A stretch of 64,000 nucleotides of DNA from JACJXF01 sp038316435 (lineage in GTDB: Bacteria; Bacteroidota; Bacteroidia; Bacteroidales; GCA-2748055). Shown here piece by piece: positions 42,655 through 50,755 of the stretch; position 1 is the first letter of the stretch, and each line of letters begins with the position of its first letter. The stretch is taken from contig JBBQAQ010000003.1 in assembly GCA_038316435.1 (NCBI GenBank), positions 62,001 to 126,000 of the forward strand, read 5' to 3'. A program made the position numbers and the translations under genes. Under the pieces are notes generated by a model. That model made no database searches, was not told where the DNA came from, and was given only the letters and a program-made list of their open reading frames with translations.

Positions 42655-43365
42655 TCACCTCTTTAAAAGGAAAGAAAAATCATCTTTTGGAGAAAGTTCT
42701 TTACTATTACTACCATAACGAAAAATCTTTGCGTTTCTTTTCCCAATGAGTTGAATTACATCTTTTTCTATTGACAACATGGTTCCTTCTCTAAGGCCAA
42801 TTACATAAATGTTCTGATTAACCTGAATGAATTCTTTGATTCGGTCTTCCCTTGTTTCTCCTGCATGGCCTTCTGGATTTGCATCGAGGTAGTGAGGGTT
42901 AATTTGGAAAGGGATTAGATCAAGTGAATCAAAGCTTTGTGGCTGAACAACTGCCATATCATTTGTAGTTCTAATTGTTGGGCAGCAAAGGTTAGATCCT
43001 GCGCTCCATCCAATATAAGGGCATCCAGATAAAACTTTTTCACGAATAGAACCTATGAGTTTATACTTTTGCAGAAGATGTAGGAGCTGCCATGTATTTC
43101 CACCTCCGATAATTATACAAGTGGCGTCATTTATAGCTTTAATTGGATTTGAAACGGTATGTATAGAAACTATTTCAATCCCAATGTCCCTAAACCGACC
43201 AGAGACTTTTGCTGCATAGTCATCGTAGCTAATAGTAATACCCGCATAAGGGATAAAAAGAATACTTCCTCTTTGCTTCCCAAGGAATTTTTTAATATTC
43301 TCCATTGGGTATTCGAGGTATTCTTCCCCTGCATTTGTTGAATTAGAAATAAGTAATAAGCGCAT
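42655..43365 (-). CDS. pepE: dipeptidase E (peptidase S51)
   Basis: A 236-residue protein close in length to PepE (229 in E. coli). The nucleophile elbow is IGWSAGSN (Ser), in the S51 class I glutamine-amidotransferase-like fold. GGGNTWQLLHL and FQINPHYLDANPEGHAGETREDR carry further active-site residues. PepE splits Asp-X dipeptides in the cytoplasm. I start it at ATG 43365; the frame continues upstream to 43392, but the conserved MRLLLISNST begins at 43365. Confidence 0.92.
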   Translation of the reverse strand: MRLLLISNSTNAGEEYLEYPMENIKKFLGKQRGSILFIPYAGITISYDDYAAKVSGRFRDIGIEIVSIHTVSNPIKAINDATCIIIGGGNTWQLLHLLQKYKLIGSIREKVLSGCPYIGWSAGSNLCCPTIRTTNDMAVVQPQSFDSLDLIPFQINPHYLDANPEGHAGETREDRIKEFIQVNQNIYVIGLREGTMLSIEKDVIQLIGKRNAKIFRYGSNSKELSPKDDFSFLLKR

Positions 43366-43452
43366 GTTCCCGACAGATTGATTTCGGGTCAAAGTTAGTA
43401 TTAAAAATTTTTACCTGATAAAAACTAATTCACAACCGTTTAAGACGGAAGG

Positions 43453-44211
43453 CTAATAGGACTCATCTAATTTACTAATTCTAAAATTTTCTTCTTTTTT
43501 ATCAAACAGAATGGTTTCAATTACATGACTCAACATATTATAAATGATCATTTTGCCTAGTAGAGGCGTTCCTATTCCAGTAATTATTTTAATTACTTCT
43601 ACAGCCTGTAAAGAACCTATTATTCCTGGAAGGACACCAAACAATCCCAACAAAGTTGGAGCTAGTAATTTTGTTTTATGTTTATTTGGTATAGCACATC
43701 TTAAGGAAGGGCTATTCAGAAAATTGAAGGTGGAAACTTGTCCTTTAAAACTCTCCAAAGCCCCATATACCCAAGGTTTTCCTGCAATAATACACGCATC
43801 ATTTATAAGGTAACTTGAAGACAGACTATCTGTGGCGTCAACAATAATGTCATATTTTGAAACAAAGTCAATTGCGTTTTCTGGTTTAAGTCTGATGTTA
43901 AAGATTTCATGGTTAACAAAGGGGTTAAGTGAATTAAGTCTTTGTTTTGAGATAATTGTCTTAAGCTTTCCCAAATCATGACCCCCATAAAGTATTTGAC
44001 GTTGAAGATTGTCTTCATTTACAACATCGTCGTCAAGAATTGCAATAGTTCCAACTCCTGCGGCTGTAAGATATTGCAAAACGGGAGCTCCCAGACCTCC
44101 TGCGCCAACAACAAGAACTCGTGTCGTCTTAAGTTTTTCTTGGCCAGCCTCTCCCATTTCAGGAAGAATTATGTGTCGTTTGTATCGTCTTTTTTCAGCC
44201 TCGTTTAACAT
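43453..44211 (-). CDS. ThiF/MoeB/HesA-type adenylyltransferase lacking zinc cysteines
   Basis: A 252-residue E1-like enzyme. RYKRHI (with the conserved Arg), GAGGLGAPVLQYL (ATP loop), DDDVV, NLQRQILY, Lys in LGKLKT and DATDS are all intact, so ATP binding and adenylation of a ubiquitin-like sulfur carrier are likely. MoeB and ThiF also have two CxxC pairs for zinc. Here the first reads SLRC (one Cys), the cysteine before GVLPG is replaced (LLAPTLLGLFGVLPG), and no CxxC follows at the C-terminus. The partner carrier (ThiS/MoaD) is not nearby, so thiamine, molybdopterin or another pathway cannot be chosen. Confidence 0.85.
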   Translation of the reverse strand: MLNEAEKRRYKRHIILPEMGEAGQEKLKTTRVLVVGAGGLGAPVLQYLTAAGVGTIAILDDDVVNEDNLQRQILYGGHDLGKLKTIISKQRLNSLNPFVNHEIFNIRLKPENAIDFVSKYDIIVDATDSLSSSYLINDACIIAGKPWVYGALESFKGQVSTFNFLNSPSLRCAIPNKHKTKLLAPTLLGLFGVLPGIIGSLQAVEVIKIITGIGTPLLGKMIIYNMLSHVIETILFDKKEENFRISKLDESY

Positions 44212-44302
44212 AAAAGAATTTTTTCTTTGTGTTTAATTCTTACAAATTTAGTTAAAGAATGGGAAAAAGAAAGTGGCTAGGTATTCTGTTTAAAAATTAG
44301 CG

Positions 44303-44357
44303 GCAAATAAAAAATCTGAGAATTAACAGATTAATTCAGTCTGTTAAGTCTCAGATT
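44303..44357 (-). terminator. long intrinsic terminator after the beta-barrel gene
   Basis: AATCTGAGAATTAACAGA (44313-44330) pairs with TCTGTTAAGTCTCAGATT (44340-44357), 18-base arms with one mismatch and a 9-base loop. On the minus strand the stem runs into TTTTTTATTTG. It lies 30 bases after the stop of the beta-barrel gene. Confidence 0.92.
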
Positions 44358-44386
44358 AACTTTGAATATATGGAGGAATTGGCGTT

Positions 44387-45343
44387 TTAAAAATCAGCTA
44401 GAGTAAGGCCTATTGAGAATGGGTAAAGTTCAGGTGCTTTATTTGCTTCAAATAGTGGGGTCATATAATAATTTGCGAATAGTTTAAGTCCACGATAACC
44501 TGCGCGAGCAGTAAAACCGTATCGTAAGGCTGAAAGATTGAAATCGTCTTTATCCTTAACTTTTTGTTTATCTCCGTTTTCTTTATAAACGATTTTTGTG
44601 TTAGAGAAGAGTTTAACTCCAGCTACTGGTCCGGCAGAAAAGTAAATTCTTTTTTTACCTGCAGGAATCTGGAATTCAAGCAGCAAAGGAGCTCTAAGGT
44701 AAGTTGTTTGTAATCTGTTTTTCTGAATATTTGGATACGTTAAATCCAGGTCACTAATTGATTCAATCAGACCATTCACTTTTTGAATTGAATTATTATT
44801 ATCGAAATGATAATTATTCCATTCAAAACCAAGGCCTGTCACAATCCCAATTTTATCTGTTCCAAGACCAAATCCATATTGCAAAAAGTTTATATTTATG
44901 TTCCATGACCGGCTGGTATTCAGCTCCATAAAATCCATTGTATTGTCAAGGCTCATAGATCCACTACTATTGACATAATTATTTAGACCTATTTCGAAGC
45001 CTGTCCAATTAGGTTTAAATTTACCAAAGTCGTTATTATCTGATTCTTCCTCTACATCGTTATCACAATTGTCTTCAATGTTTTCGTCAATATCCTCAAT
45101 ATTTACTTGAGTTCCTTTATCTCCCTCTATAATAATAATACCTTTTTTACCAACCTTGATTCGGGTGGTATCACTTTTTTCATTAATTATCAGAGTTTCT
45201 TCAGCTCCTACATTAACTATTGTATGGTCTGGTTCTTCACTTACAGTAACAATTTCCTCAACATTTACATATTTTGAATCTTCCTGTGTAAAAGCCGGGG
45301 TCGCAAGGAGTCCGGCAAGTACAATTGTAAATAGACTTTTCAT
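44387..45343 (-). CDS. outer membrane beta-barrel protein in the ECF locus
   Basis: A 318-residue protein with a signal peptide (KSLFTIVLAGLLATPAFTQ). Residues about 25-110 are an acidic, strand-rich region that ends in an Asp/Glu run (EDIDENIEDNCDNDVEEESD). Residues about 120-318 are a beta barrel like OmpW/PorT-type porins (FEIGLNNYVN, YLRAPLLLEFQIP, LRYGFTARAGYRGL), ending in LADF. It has its own ECF-like promoter (45397-45423) and its own terminator. The barrel and the acidic extension suggest a cell-surface or periplasmic stress protein of the sigma regulon. Confidence 0.8.
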   Translation of the reverse strand: MKSLFTIVLAGLLATPAFTQEDSKYVNVEEIVTVSEEPDHTIVNVGAEETLIINEKSDTTRIKVGKKGIIIIEGDKGTQVNIEDIDENIEDNCDNDVEEESDNNDFGKFKPNWTGFEIGLNNYVNSSGSMSLDNTMDFMELNTSRSWNININFLQYGFGLGTDKIGIVTGLGFEWNNYHFDNNNSIQKVNGLIESISDLDLTYPNIQKNRLQTTYLRAPLLLEFQIPAGKKRIYFSAGPVAGVKLFSNTKIVYKENGDKQKVKDKDDFNLSALRYGFTARAGYRGLKLFANYYMTPLFEANKAPELYPFSIGLTLADF

Positions 45344-45396
45344 TTGGGGTAAATTTTATTGTTTGTTGTTTGTTTGTTTTCCGCTTCTAAACATGT

Positions 45397-45423
45397 GACG
45401 GGAAGCATACTTGAAAAGTTACA
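45397..45423 (-). promoter_or_regulatory. ECF-type promoter of the beta-barrel gene
   Basis: On the minus strand it reads TGTAACTTTTC, then 12 bases, then CGTC (GTAAC to CGTC spacing 17). The same pair precedes the sigma factor gene. GTAAC/CGTC at this distance is like ECF -35/-10 elements. It is 53 bases before the start codon. Confidence 0.7.
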
Positions 45424-45547
45424 GCCATGATAAAAAAGCAAGAGTTTTATGAAATATTTTTAGCGGGAAAAGAAAATGATTTTCTCAATCAAGCTAATGG
45501 GGCTAGCTTAATAAAAATACCTTCAAGTTTCACAACTAAAAGTTCCC

Positions 45548-46654
45548 TTATTTGACGGATGTTGTTGAAAAGGAAAGCAATTTTGAGTTAAAGGAATAGG
45601 AAGTAATATTACCATCAACCCCAATTTTCTTTTCGAGCTTCATTTCTCCTCCGGTAATTTTATTAATACCAGAAATCCCGGCATCGGCAATTTGCCAGCC
45701 AGAAATATGACCAATTCTACGGTCTTTTTTCCCGAGTACTTTTTCGAAGAATTCCTTTCGAGCATATTCGGAAAGGCTTAAATATTCGGAGGAATTAATT
45801 GCTTCAGGTTTTACAGGGCTTGTGTAGATTATTTTCCCTTTTTCAATAGTGGGAACCAGAATCTGATTATCTGTTACAGAAGCCAGTTTTATTTGAAAGG
45901 AAGGGTTTAATCTTTGCTTCGGCAGAGCATTTTTATTTTCACTACCTTTCTTCAGTGGATTTTCTCCTTTTTTGATAGTGGATACATGTTTTTTTAATAA
46001 ATTTTCAGACAGGGTCAAAAAGGAAGTTGTTTGAGTTTTCGATTCAGACTTTTCTATATTTATAGGCTGACTTTCTTTTGTCTTTTCAATTTCAGCCTTT
46101 GAGGATAACCTGGCGGGCAAATTTGCAGAGACAATAGGAAGGTTATTAAATATTTCATCATTTTGAAAATAGATTACAACCATTAAGGCAATAGCTGCAG
46201 CAACTGATAAAACAGGAATAAATAATTGGCGAGGAAGCAAGGCCACCCTTTTTTTAAGTTTATTCTTTTGAAAAAAAATTATGTTTTTTTCTGGCAAAAG
46301 ATGGAGTTTTGAAAAAAGCTTAACCGTGCCTAGATGTTCCGGGTACAACCTTATAAAATCTGATAGTCCTTTTCGTTGTTCAGTTGATAAATCCAATTCA
46401 TTTTCTGCCACACAAAAATCTTCAAAATTATTCACATTAACCGGAAGGCTTAAGTCAGGCTTTTTAAGGAAGAATTTTCCTTTAAAAAGCATGTTTTCAG
46501 GTGTAAGCCTAATTTTTTCGGTACCTTCAAGCTCTTCTCTTAAATCGGGGTTAATCAGAAGAAAATCCTCGAGTATAAGAATATCGTGGTCGGTAAGGTT
46601 TCCGTCCAGATAGTCTATAAAAAACAACTCGTAATTATTTCTGTTAATATTCAT
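45548..46654 (-). CDS. probable anti-sigma factor (single-pass membrane protein)
   Basis: A 368-residue protein. The cytosolic N-terminal part (FFIDYLDGNLTDHDILILEDFLL and ELDLSTEQRKGLSDF, each shortened here) looks like the helical sigma-binding region of Bacteroidota anti-sigma proteins. A transmembrane helix (LFIPVLSVAAAIALMVVIYF) is near residue 165. The remainder is periplasmic, rich in Lys and Ser, and ends in a short strand region. The gene follows the ECF sigma gene by 7 bases if it starts at ATG 46654, my preferred start; the upstream ATG 46687 would overlap the sigma gene. Sequence alone does not prove the role; position and topology do most of the work. Confidence 0.72.
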   Translation of the reverse strand: MNINRNNYELFFIDYLDGNLTDHDILILEDFLLINPDLREELEGTEKIRLTPENMLFKGKFFLKKPDLSLPVNVNNFEDFCVAENELDLSTEQRKGLSDFIRLYPEHLGTVKLFSKLHLLPEKNIIFFQKNKLKKRVALLPRQLFIPVLSVAAAIALMVVIYFQNDEIFNNLPIVSANLPARLSSKAEIEKTKESQPINIEKSESKTQTTSFLTLSENLLKKHVSTIKKGENPLKKGSENKNALPKQRLNPSFQIKLASVTDNQILVPTIEKGKIIYTSPVKPEAINSSEYLSLSEYARKEFFEKVLGKKDRRIGHISGWQIADAGISGINKITGGEMKLEKKIGVDGNITSYSFNSKLLSFSTTSVK

Positions 46655-46661
46655 AAAAATA

Positions 46662-47147
46662 TTATAAAACTTTCTCAGGGCTTCCAATGTAGTTTTTCAA
46701 AAAAATCCTACCCCTATATATATAAACTTTAACTTGTGATTCAGACAGGCCAGTTATTTCAGCAATTTCATCATATGAGTAACCTTCATAGTCGCGTAAA
46801 AGAATTACTGACCTTTGAGTTTCAGGTAAGAGCTGGATTGCTTTATGAAGGATCTCGTTCAGGTCAGAATACTGATTATTATGTACAATACTTTCATGTC
46901 GTACTTCATCAAAACTAGTCATTCTGCTTTCTTTACGAATCATATCAATCATTGTATGATAAGCTGTTGAAAAGAGATAGGATTTCACTTTTACAGCATC
47001 TACTGTTTCGTGTTTTACCCAGCACTTTTCGAAAGTATCCTGAACGACATCTCTAGCTCTATCCTTATCTTTTAAATTTTTAAGAATAAACCTGTAAATC
47101 CCATTCGAATAGTCTTCTACAGCTTTGTTATAATCTTTTACTGTCAT
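46662..47147 (-). CDS. ECF-family RNA polymerase sigma factor
   Basis: A 161-residue group IV sigma factor. Region 2 contains DVVQDTFEKCWVKHETV and YLFSTAYHTMIDMIRKE. Region 4 contains LPETQRSVILLRDYEGYSYDEIAEITGLSESQVKVYIYRGR, a standard helix-turn-helix (split here in meaning, not quoted in full). It has no sigma-1 or long C-terminal extension. The next gene downstream on the same strand encodes a single-pass membrane protein, its likely anti-sigma factor. An ECF-like promoter directly upstream (47172-47197) implies positive autoregulation. Confidence 0.93.
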   Translation of the reverse strand: MTVKDYNKAVEDYSNGIYRFILKNLKDKDRARDVVQDTFEKCWVKHETVDAVKVKSYLFSTAYHTMIDMIRKESRMTSFDEVRHESIVHNNQYSDLNEILHKAIQLLPETQRSVILLRDYEGYSYDEIAEITGLSESQVKVYIYRGRIFLKNYIGSPEKVL

Positions 47148-47171
47148 TTATTGATCCGCTTTCGAGCATAA

Positions 47172-47197
47172 GACGATGAAATATATGAAAAGTTACA
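47172..47197 (-). promoter_or_regulatory. ECF-type promoter of the sigma factor operon
   Basis: On the minus strand it reads TGTAACTTTTC, then 11 bases, then CGTC (GTAAC to CGTC spacing 16), 24 bases before the sigma start codon. The shared 11-base left half with the beta-barrel promoter argues for autoregulation. Confidence 0.72.
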
Positions 47198-47362
47198 AAA
47201 CATATTATAATTATTTAATGATATTTTATTCACAGGAAGAAATGCCAATCTCAGCCGACAGATTATTATTTTTTAGACAAAAAAATCCTTTAAGCAGTGA
47301 AAATTAATTAATTATTTAAAGATTAAAGAATCCTATCTCAATTGATTCATTGATTTGGAGGT

Positions 47363-47396
47363 TTTGTTGAGAATATCAATTTTTTTCCTAAATTTA
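47363..47396 (+). promoter_or_regulatory. candidate promoter for dtd
   Basis: TTTG (47363-47366) is followed after 22 bases by TAAATTTA (47389-47396), one mismatch from TAnnTTTG. It is 21 bases before the start codon. The spacing is slightly long. Confidence 0.4.
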
Positions 47397-47417
47397 CTAC
47401 CCTTTTAAAAATCATCT

Positions 47418-47870
47418 ATGCGGGCTGTAATACAGAGAGTATCAAAGGCTTCCGTCAAATGCTCCAGTGGTCACTATGATGAAATAGGGAGTGGGATACT
47501 TGTTTTTTTAGGTATAGAGGAGTCTGACGGGGATGAAGATATTAAATGGTTAAGTGGGAAGATAAGTCGTTTAAGAATTTTCCCTGATGAAAAAGGAGTA
47601 ATGAATCTTGGGCTTAGTGAGTTGGGCGGAGAAATTTTGCTTATTTCTCAATTTACTCTGCATGCAAGTACACGTAAGGGAAATCGGCCATCCTTTACAA
47701 GAGCCGCTCCACAGCAAATCTCAGAACCATTGTATTTTGAATTTATCCGGCAGTTGGAAAAGGATTGTGAGATCAAAGTAAATACAGGTGTTTTCGGGGA
47801 CCACATGGATGTATCACTTATAAATGACGGTCCGGTTACAATACTTTTTGATACAAAAGTAAAAGAGTAA
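47418..47870 (+). CDS. dtd: D-aminoacyl-tRNA deacylase
   Basis: A 150-residue protein covering the full DTD family length. It starts MRAVIQRVSKASV and contains LLISQFTLHA (SQFTL with the Thr of the active site) and the NDGPVT(I) motif with the cross-subunit Gly-Pro. It frees tRNA from wrongly attached D-amino acids and glycine. It is the first of three closely spaced genes (dtd, mazG-like, deoC). Confidence 0.97.
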   Translation: MRAVIQRVSKASVKCSSGHYDEIGSGILVFLGIEESDGDEDIKWLSGKISRLRIFPDEKGVMNLGLSELGGEILLISQFTLHASTRKGNRPSFTRAAPQQISEPLYFEFIRQLEKDCEIKVNTGVFGDHMDVSLINDGPVTILFDTKVKE

Positions 47871-47881
47871 TTCCGAATAAA

Positions 47882-48208
47882 ATGACATTAACTGAAACAC
47901 AACGATTAGTAGACCTCTGGATTAAGGAATATGGTGTGAAATATTTCAGTGAGCTCACTAACATGGCTATTTTGACTGAGGAAGTTGGAGAAGTAGCAAG
48001 AATTATTGCCAGAAAATATGGTGATCAGTCGTTTAAGGAGGGTGAAAATCCTTCTGAACTTGCTGATGAATTAGCGGATGTACTATTTGTTTTAATTTGC
48101 CTAGCGAACCAAACGGGTGTAGATCTTTCAGACGCCCTTACCAAAAATATTGAAAAAAAAACAAGCCGCGATTCACGGCGACATAAGAAGAATAAAAAAC
48201 TATTATAA
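47882..48208 (+). CDS. MazG-like nucleotide pyrophosphohydrolase
   Basis: A 108-residue all-alpha NTP pyrophosphohydrolase. The metal-binding pattern is ILTEEVGEVAR (ExxE) and ELADELADVLFVL (ExxD). It is short, like the single-domain MazG-like/RS21-C6 group, which hydrolyses unusual or damaged nucleotides. It is 11 bases after dtd and 10 before my chosen deoC start, so an operon is very likely. Which nucleotide it cleaves is not evident. Confidence 0.9.
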   Translation: MTLTETQRLVDLWIKEYGVKYFSELTNMAILTEEVGEVARIIARKYGDQSFKEGENPSELADELADVLFVLICLANQTGVDLSDALTKNIEKKTSRDSRRHKKNKKLL

Positions 48209-48218
48209 AAACAGAAGT

Positions 48219-49064
48219 ATGATCCGAAATAAATACAAAATATCAGTCAATCAAAATTTCATCAAAGAAAAAATTGAGCAAATTGAACAACGATCTTCCC
48301 AAATGCGAGATAAAGCTATTCTTACTCATATATTCAGCCTAATAGATTTAACAAGTTTAAATAGTACTGATTCTATTTCAAAGATAACCGCATTGACAGA
48401 GAAGGTGAACTGTATTTCTGATAAGTTCCCTGATTTGCCAAATGTTGCTGCCATATGCGTTTTCCCCAATTTTGTTCCTACAGTGAGAAAGACTTTGACA
48501 ATAAAAAAAGTAAAGATTGCATCAGTTGCGGCCTCTTTCCCCGCATCACAGACTTTTATAGATATTAAAATTCAAGAAGTGCGAAAAGTAGTAGAAAGCG
48601 GCGCTGATGAAGTTGATATCGTTATATCCCTTGGTGAGTTTTTAGAAGGAAATTACGAACTTGTATCAGAGGAAATTAAAAAAATCAAGGCTGTCTGTGG
48701 CGATGCGCATTTAAAAGTAATTTTAGAAACTGGCAGTATTGAAGACTTAAGTTTAATAAAACTAGCATCCTTTCTAGCTATGGATTCCGGAGCAGATTTT
48801 ATCAAAACCTCAACCGGAAAAATGGAAAAAGGAGCAAGTCCTGAGGCGATTTGGGTAATGTGTGAAGCAATTAAAGAGTATTACGACAAAAATGGTCGAG
48901 CTGTTGGAATAAAGCCTGCGGGTGGAATTTCGGATATAAGCACCGCTGTTAATTACTATTTAATTGTAAATGAAATCCTAGGAAATGATTGGTTAAAGCC
49001 AGAGCGCTTTCGTTTTGGGGCCAGTAAACTAGCTAATTTACTATTAGGAGAAAAGTATTTTTAG
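48219..49064 (+). CDS. deoC: deoxyribose-phosphate aldolase
   Basis: A 281-residue class I aldolase. The Schiff-base Lys is in FIKTSTGK and the second Lys in VGIKPAGGI. EVDIVISLGEF is the family motif. It splits 2-deoxyribose 5-phosphate to glyceraldehyde 3-phosphate and acetaldehyde in deoxynucleoside breakdown. An upstream ATG at 48150 would overlap the mazG-like gene by 59 bases and add a basic, low-complexity stretch, so I choose ATG 48219, ten bases past the previous stop. About 40 residues of N-terminal helix go beyond the minimal family length. Confidence 0.93.
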   Translation: MIRNKYKISVNQNFIKEKIEQIEQRSSQMRDKAILTHIFSLIDLTSLNSTDSISKITALTEKVNCISDKFPDLPNVAAICVFPNFVPTVRKTLTIKKVKIASVAASFPASQTFIDIKIQEVRKVVESGADEVDIVISLGEFLEGNYELVSEEIKKIKAVCGDAHLKVILETGSIEDLSLIKLASFLAMDSGADFIKTSTGKMEKGASPEAIWVMCEAIKEYYDKNGRAVGIKPAGGISDISTAVNYYLIVNEILGNDWLKPERFRFGASKLANLLLGEKYF

Positions 49065-49072
49065 TACTTTTG
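49065..49072 (+). promoter_or_regulatory. TAnnTTTG -7 box before the DUF4271/hemD pair
   Basis: TACTTTTG, followed by CA, fits the -7 consensus exactly. It overlaps the deoC stop boundary and is 77 bases before the DUF4271 start, so the leader would be long. No -33 box is clear. Confidence 0.4.
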
Positions 49073-49149
49073 CATTGTATAAACTTACCGTCAGGAAAAA
49101 AACTTTAAACTTAAATTGTTGTTTTTTCGTTTAGGCGGAAATCCGAAAT

Positions 49150-49950
49150 ATGCAAAATCAGCAAAGAGATTCGACATTTTCTATTGTTGGAGAATCAAAA
49201 GATTCTATTTCGTCTTCTCCACAAGTTTTTGTGGAGACAATACCTAGCACCGCGCAAGTATTAAGGGGAAGGCTATATTCAAGCGGAGTATCAGGAAATG
49301 AATTTCCTGACTGGTATTTTTTAGCCGTTATCTTAGTATTAGCGGGCATTGCCTGGGCAAGAATTATTTACGGTAAGTTTCTAAATTTGGTCTGGATATC
49401 CGCTTACAGTTACCAAATTGCTGCCAAAACACAAAAAGAGCAAAGCGTTGTTCAAAAGCGTTTCGGCCTTAGTCTGGATTTATTATATCTTGTAAACTCT
49501 TCCCTTTTTTTATACTTACTAAATTACTTTTTTGCCTTAGGATTTTTACCCGAAGATGGATTTTGGTTCTTAATAGTCTCTTTTACTTTTCTTCTCTTCT
49601 TAATTATTTTCCGAATAATTATAATGAGGACTATTGGCAATATTTTTGAAAGAAAAGAACTATTTAAGGGCTTTTTGTACCATTTCTTTATTTACAATAA
49701 GGTTATAGGTCTTATAATTATTCCTTTTTTAATTGCCATTCCTTATACACATGGATTATTGCAGGAATGGCTTGTATATACTGGGGTTTCAATCATAATT
49801 ATTATTTATGTTTTTCGCCTATTTAGGGCCGCTGTTTATGTATTTAAAAATGTTGTTTTGTTTTTCTATTTGATTTTGTACCTTTGTTCCCTTGAAATAT
49901 TACCCCTCTTAGTGGTAATAAAAGTATTACTTTCTTTGGCACAGGTTTAA
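49150..49950 (+). CDS. DUF4271 multi-pass membrane protein
   Basis: A 266-residue inner membrane protein. Six hydrophobic segments can be seen, from about residue 55 (WYFLAVILVLAGIAWARII) to the end (LEILPLLVVIKVLLSLAQV). The first about 50 residues are polar. YQIAAKTQKEQSVVQKRFG and the order of helices fit DUF4271, a Bacteroidota family that is usually found just before uroporphyrinogen-III synthase, as here (27 bases). Its function is unknown. Confidence 0.85.
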   Translation: MQNQQRDSTFSIVGESKDSISSSPQVFVETIPSTAQVLRGRLYSSGVSGNEFPDWYFLAVILVLAGIAWARIIYGKFLNLVWISAYSYQIAAKTQKEQSVVQKRFGLSLDLLYLVNSSLFLYLLNYFFALGFLPEDGFWFLIVSFTFLLFLIIFRIIIMRTIGNIFERKELFKGFLYHFFIYNKVIGLIIIPFLIAIPYTHGLLQEWLVYTGVSIIIIIYVFRLFRAAVYVFKNVVLFFYLILYLCSLEILPLLVVIKVLLSLAQV

Positions 49951-49977
49951 ATTAAACCATTTAAGTAGTAGAGCTTT

Positions 49978-50739
49978 ATGACTAGAATCAAGAGAATTTT
50001 GGTTTCCCAACCAAAGCCGGAGTCTGAAAAACACCCCTATTCCGATCTTGCCGAAAAAAACAATCTTAAAATTGACTTCAGACCTTTTATACAGGTAGAA
50101 GGAGTTAGTGTTAAGGATTTCAGGAAAGCAAGAGTAGAAATTTTAGCCCATGGGGCTGTGATTTTCACAAGTAAAACTGCAATAAACCATTTTTTTAGAA
50201 TTGCTGAGGAATTAAAAATCAGCATTCCCGACGAAATGAAGTATTTCTGCAGTTCCGAATCAATAGCCTTCTATCTGCAAAAGTACATTGTTTACAGAAA
50301 GAGAAAGATATTTTACAGCTCGAGTGGGAATATAGTTGATATTATGGATATTCTTTTGAAACACAAAGAAGAAAACTTCCTTGTTCCCATGTCAAATGCT
50401 AACAAAGATGAAGTTACAGTTTTGCTCGAAAAGGCTAAAATCAAATATACATCTGCAGTTTTGTATAATACAGTTTGTAGTGATCTTTCCGACCTTTCAG
50501 AAATCAATTATGATGTATTAGTCTTTTTTAGCCCGACTGGAATTAAGTCACTTTTACAGAACTTTCCTGGTTTTAAGCAGAACGATATAAAAATTGCAAC
50601 TTTTGGGTCCACAACAGCTAAGGCTGCAACGGAGGCCGGATTGCGGCTAGATATTAGTGCCCCTCAGCCCAATGCTCCTTCTATGACAATGGCACTTGAT
50701 CAATATATCCGTGAATATAATAAAAGTTTTAAAAAATAG
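49978..50739 (+). CDS. hemD: uroporphyrinogen-III synthase
   Basis: A 253-residue protein of the HemD family. It begins KRILVSQPKPESEKHPYSDLA, which is typical of Bacteroidota HemD, and continues with VIFTSKTAINHFF, FCSSESIA and DVLVFFSPTGIKSL. HemD closes hydroxymethylbilane to uroporphyrinogen III in heme and cobalamin synthesis. It has low sequence conservation in general, so the call leans on the N-terminal pattern and the DUF4271 context. No other heme genes are in the window. Confidence 0.88.
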   Translation: MTRIKRILVSQPKPESEKHPYSDLAEKNNLKIDFRPFIQVEGVSVKDFRKARVEILAHGAVIFTSKTAINHFFRIAEELKISIPDEMKYFCSSESIAFYLQKYIVYRKRKIFYSSSGNIVDIMDILLKHKEENFLVPMSNANKDEVTVLLEKAKIKYTSAVLYNTVCSDLSDLSEINYDVLVFFSPTGIKSLLQNFPGFKQNDIKIATFGSTTAKAATEAGLRLDISAPQPNAPSMTMALDQYIREYNKSFKK

Positions 50740-50755
50740 ATTTTCTTTATAATAC

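Noticed and set aside
45491..45509. AAGCTA/TAGCTT hairpin as terminator of the anti-sigma gene
   Set aside because: The stem is only 6 bp and no T-run follows on the minus strand.
48150..48218. Upstream start of deoC
   Set aside because: It would overlap the mazG-like gene by 59 bases and add a basic low-complexity stretch; ATG 48219 follows the previous stop by ten bases.
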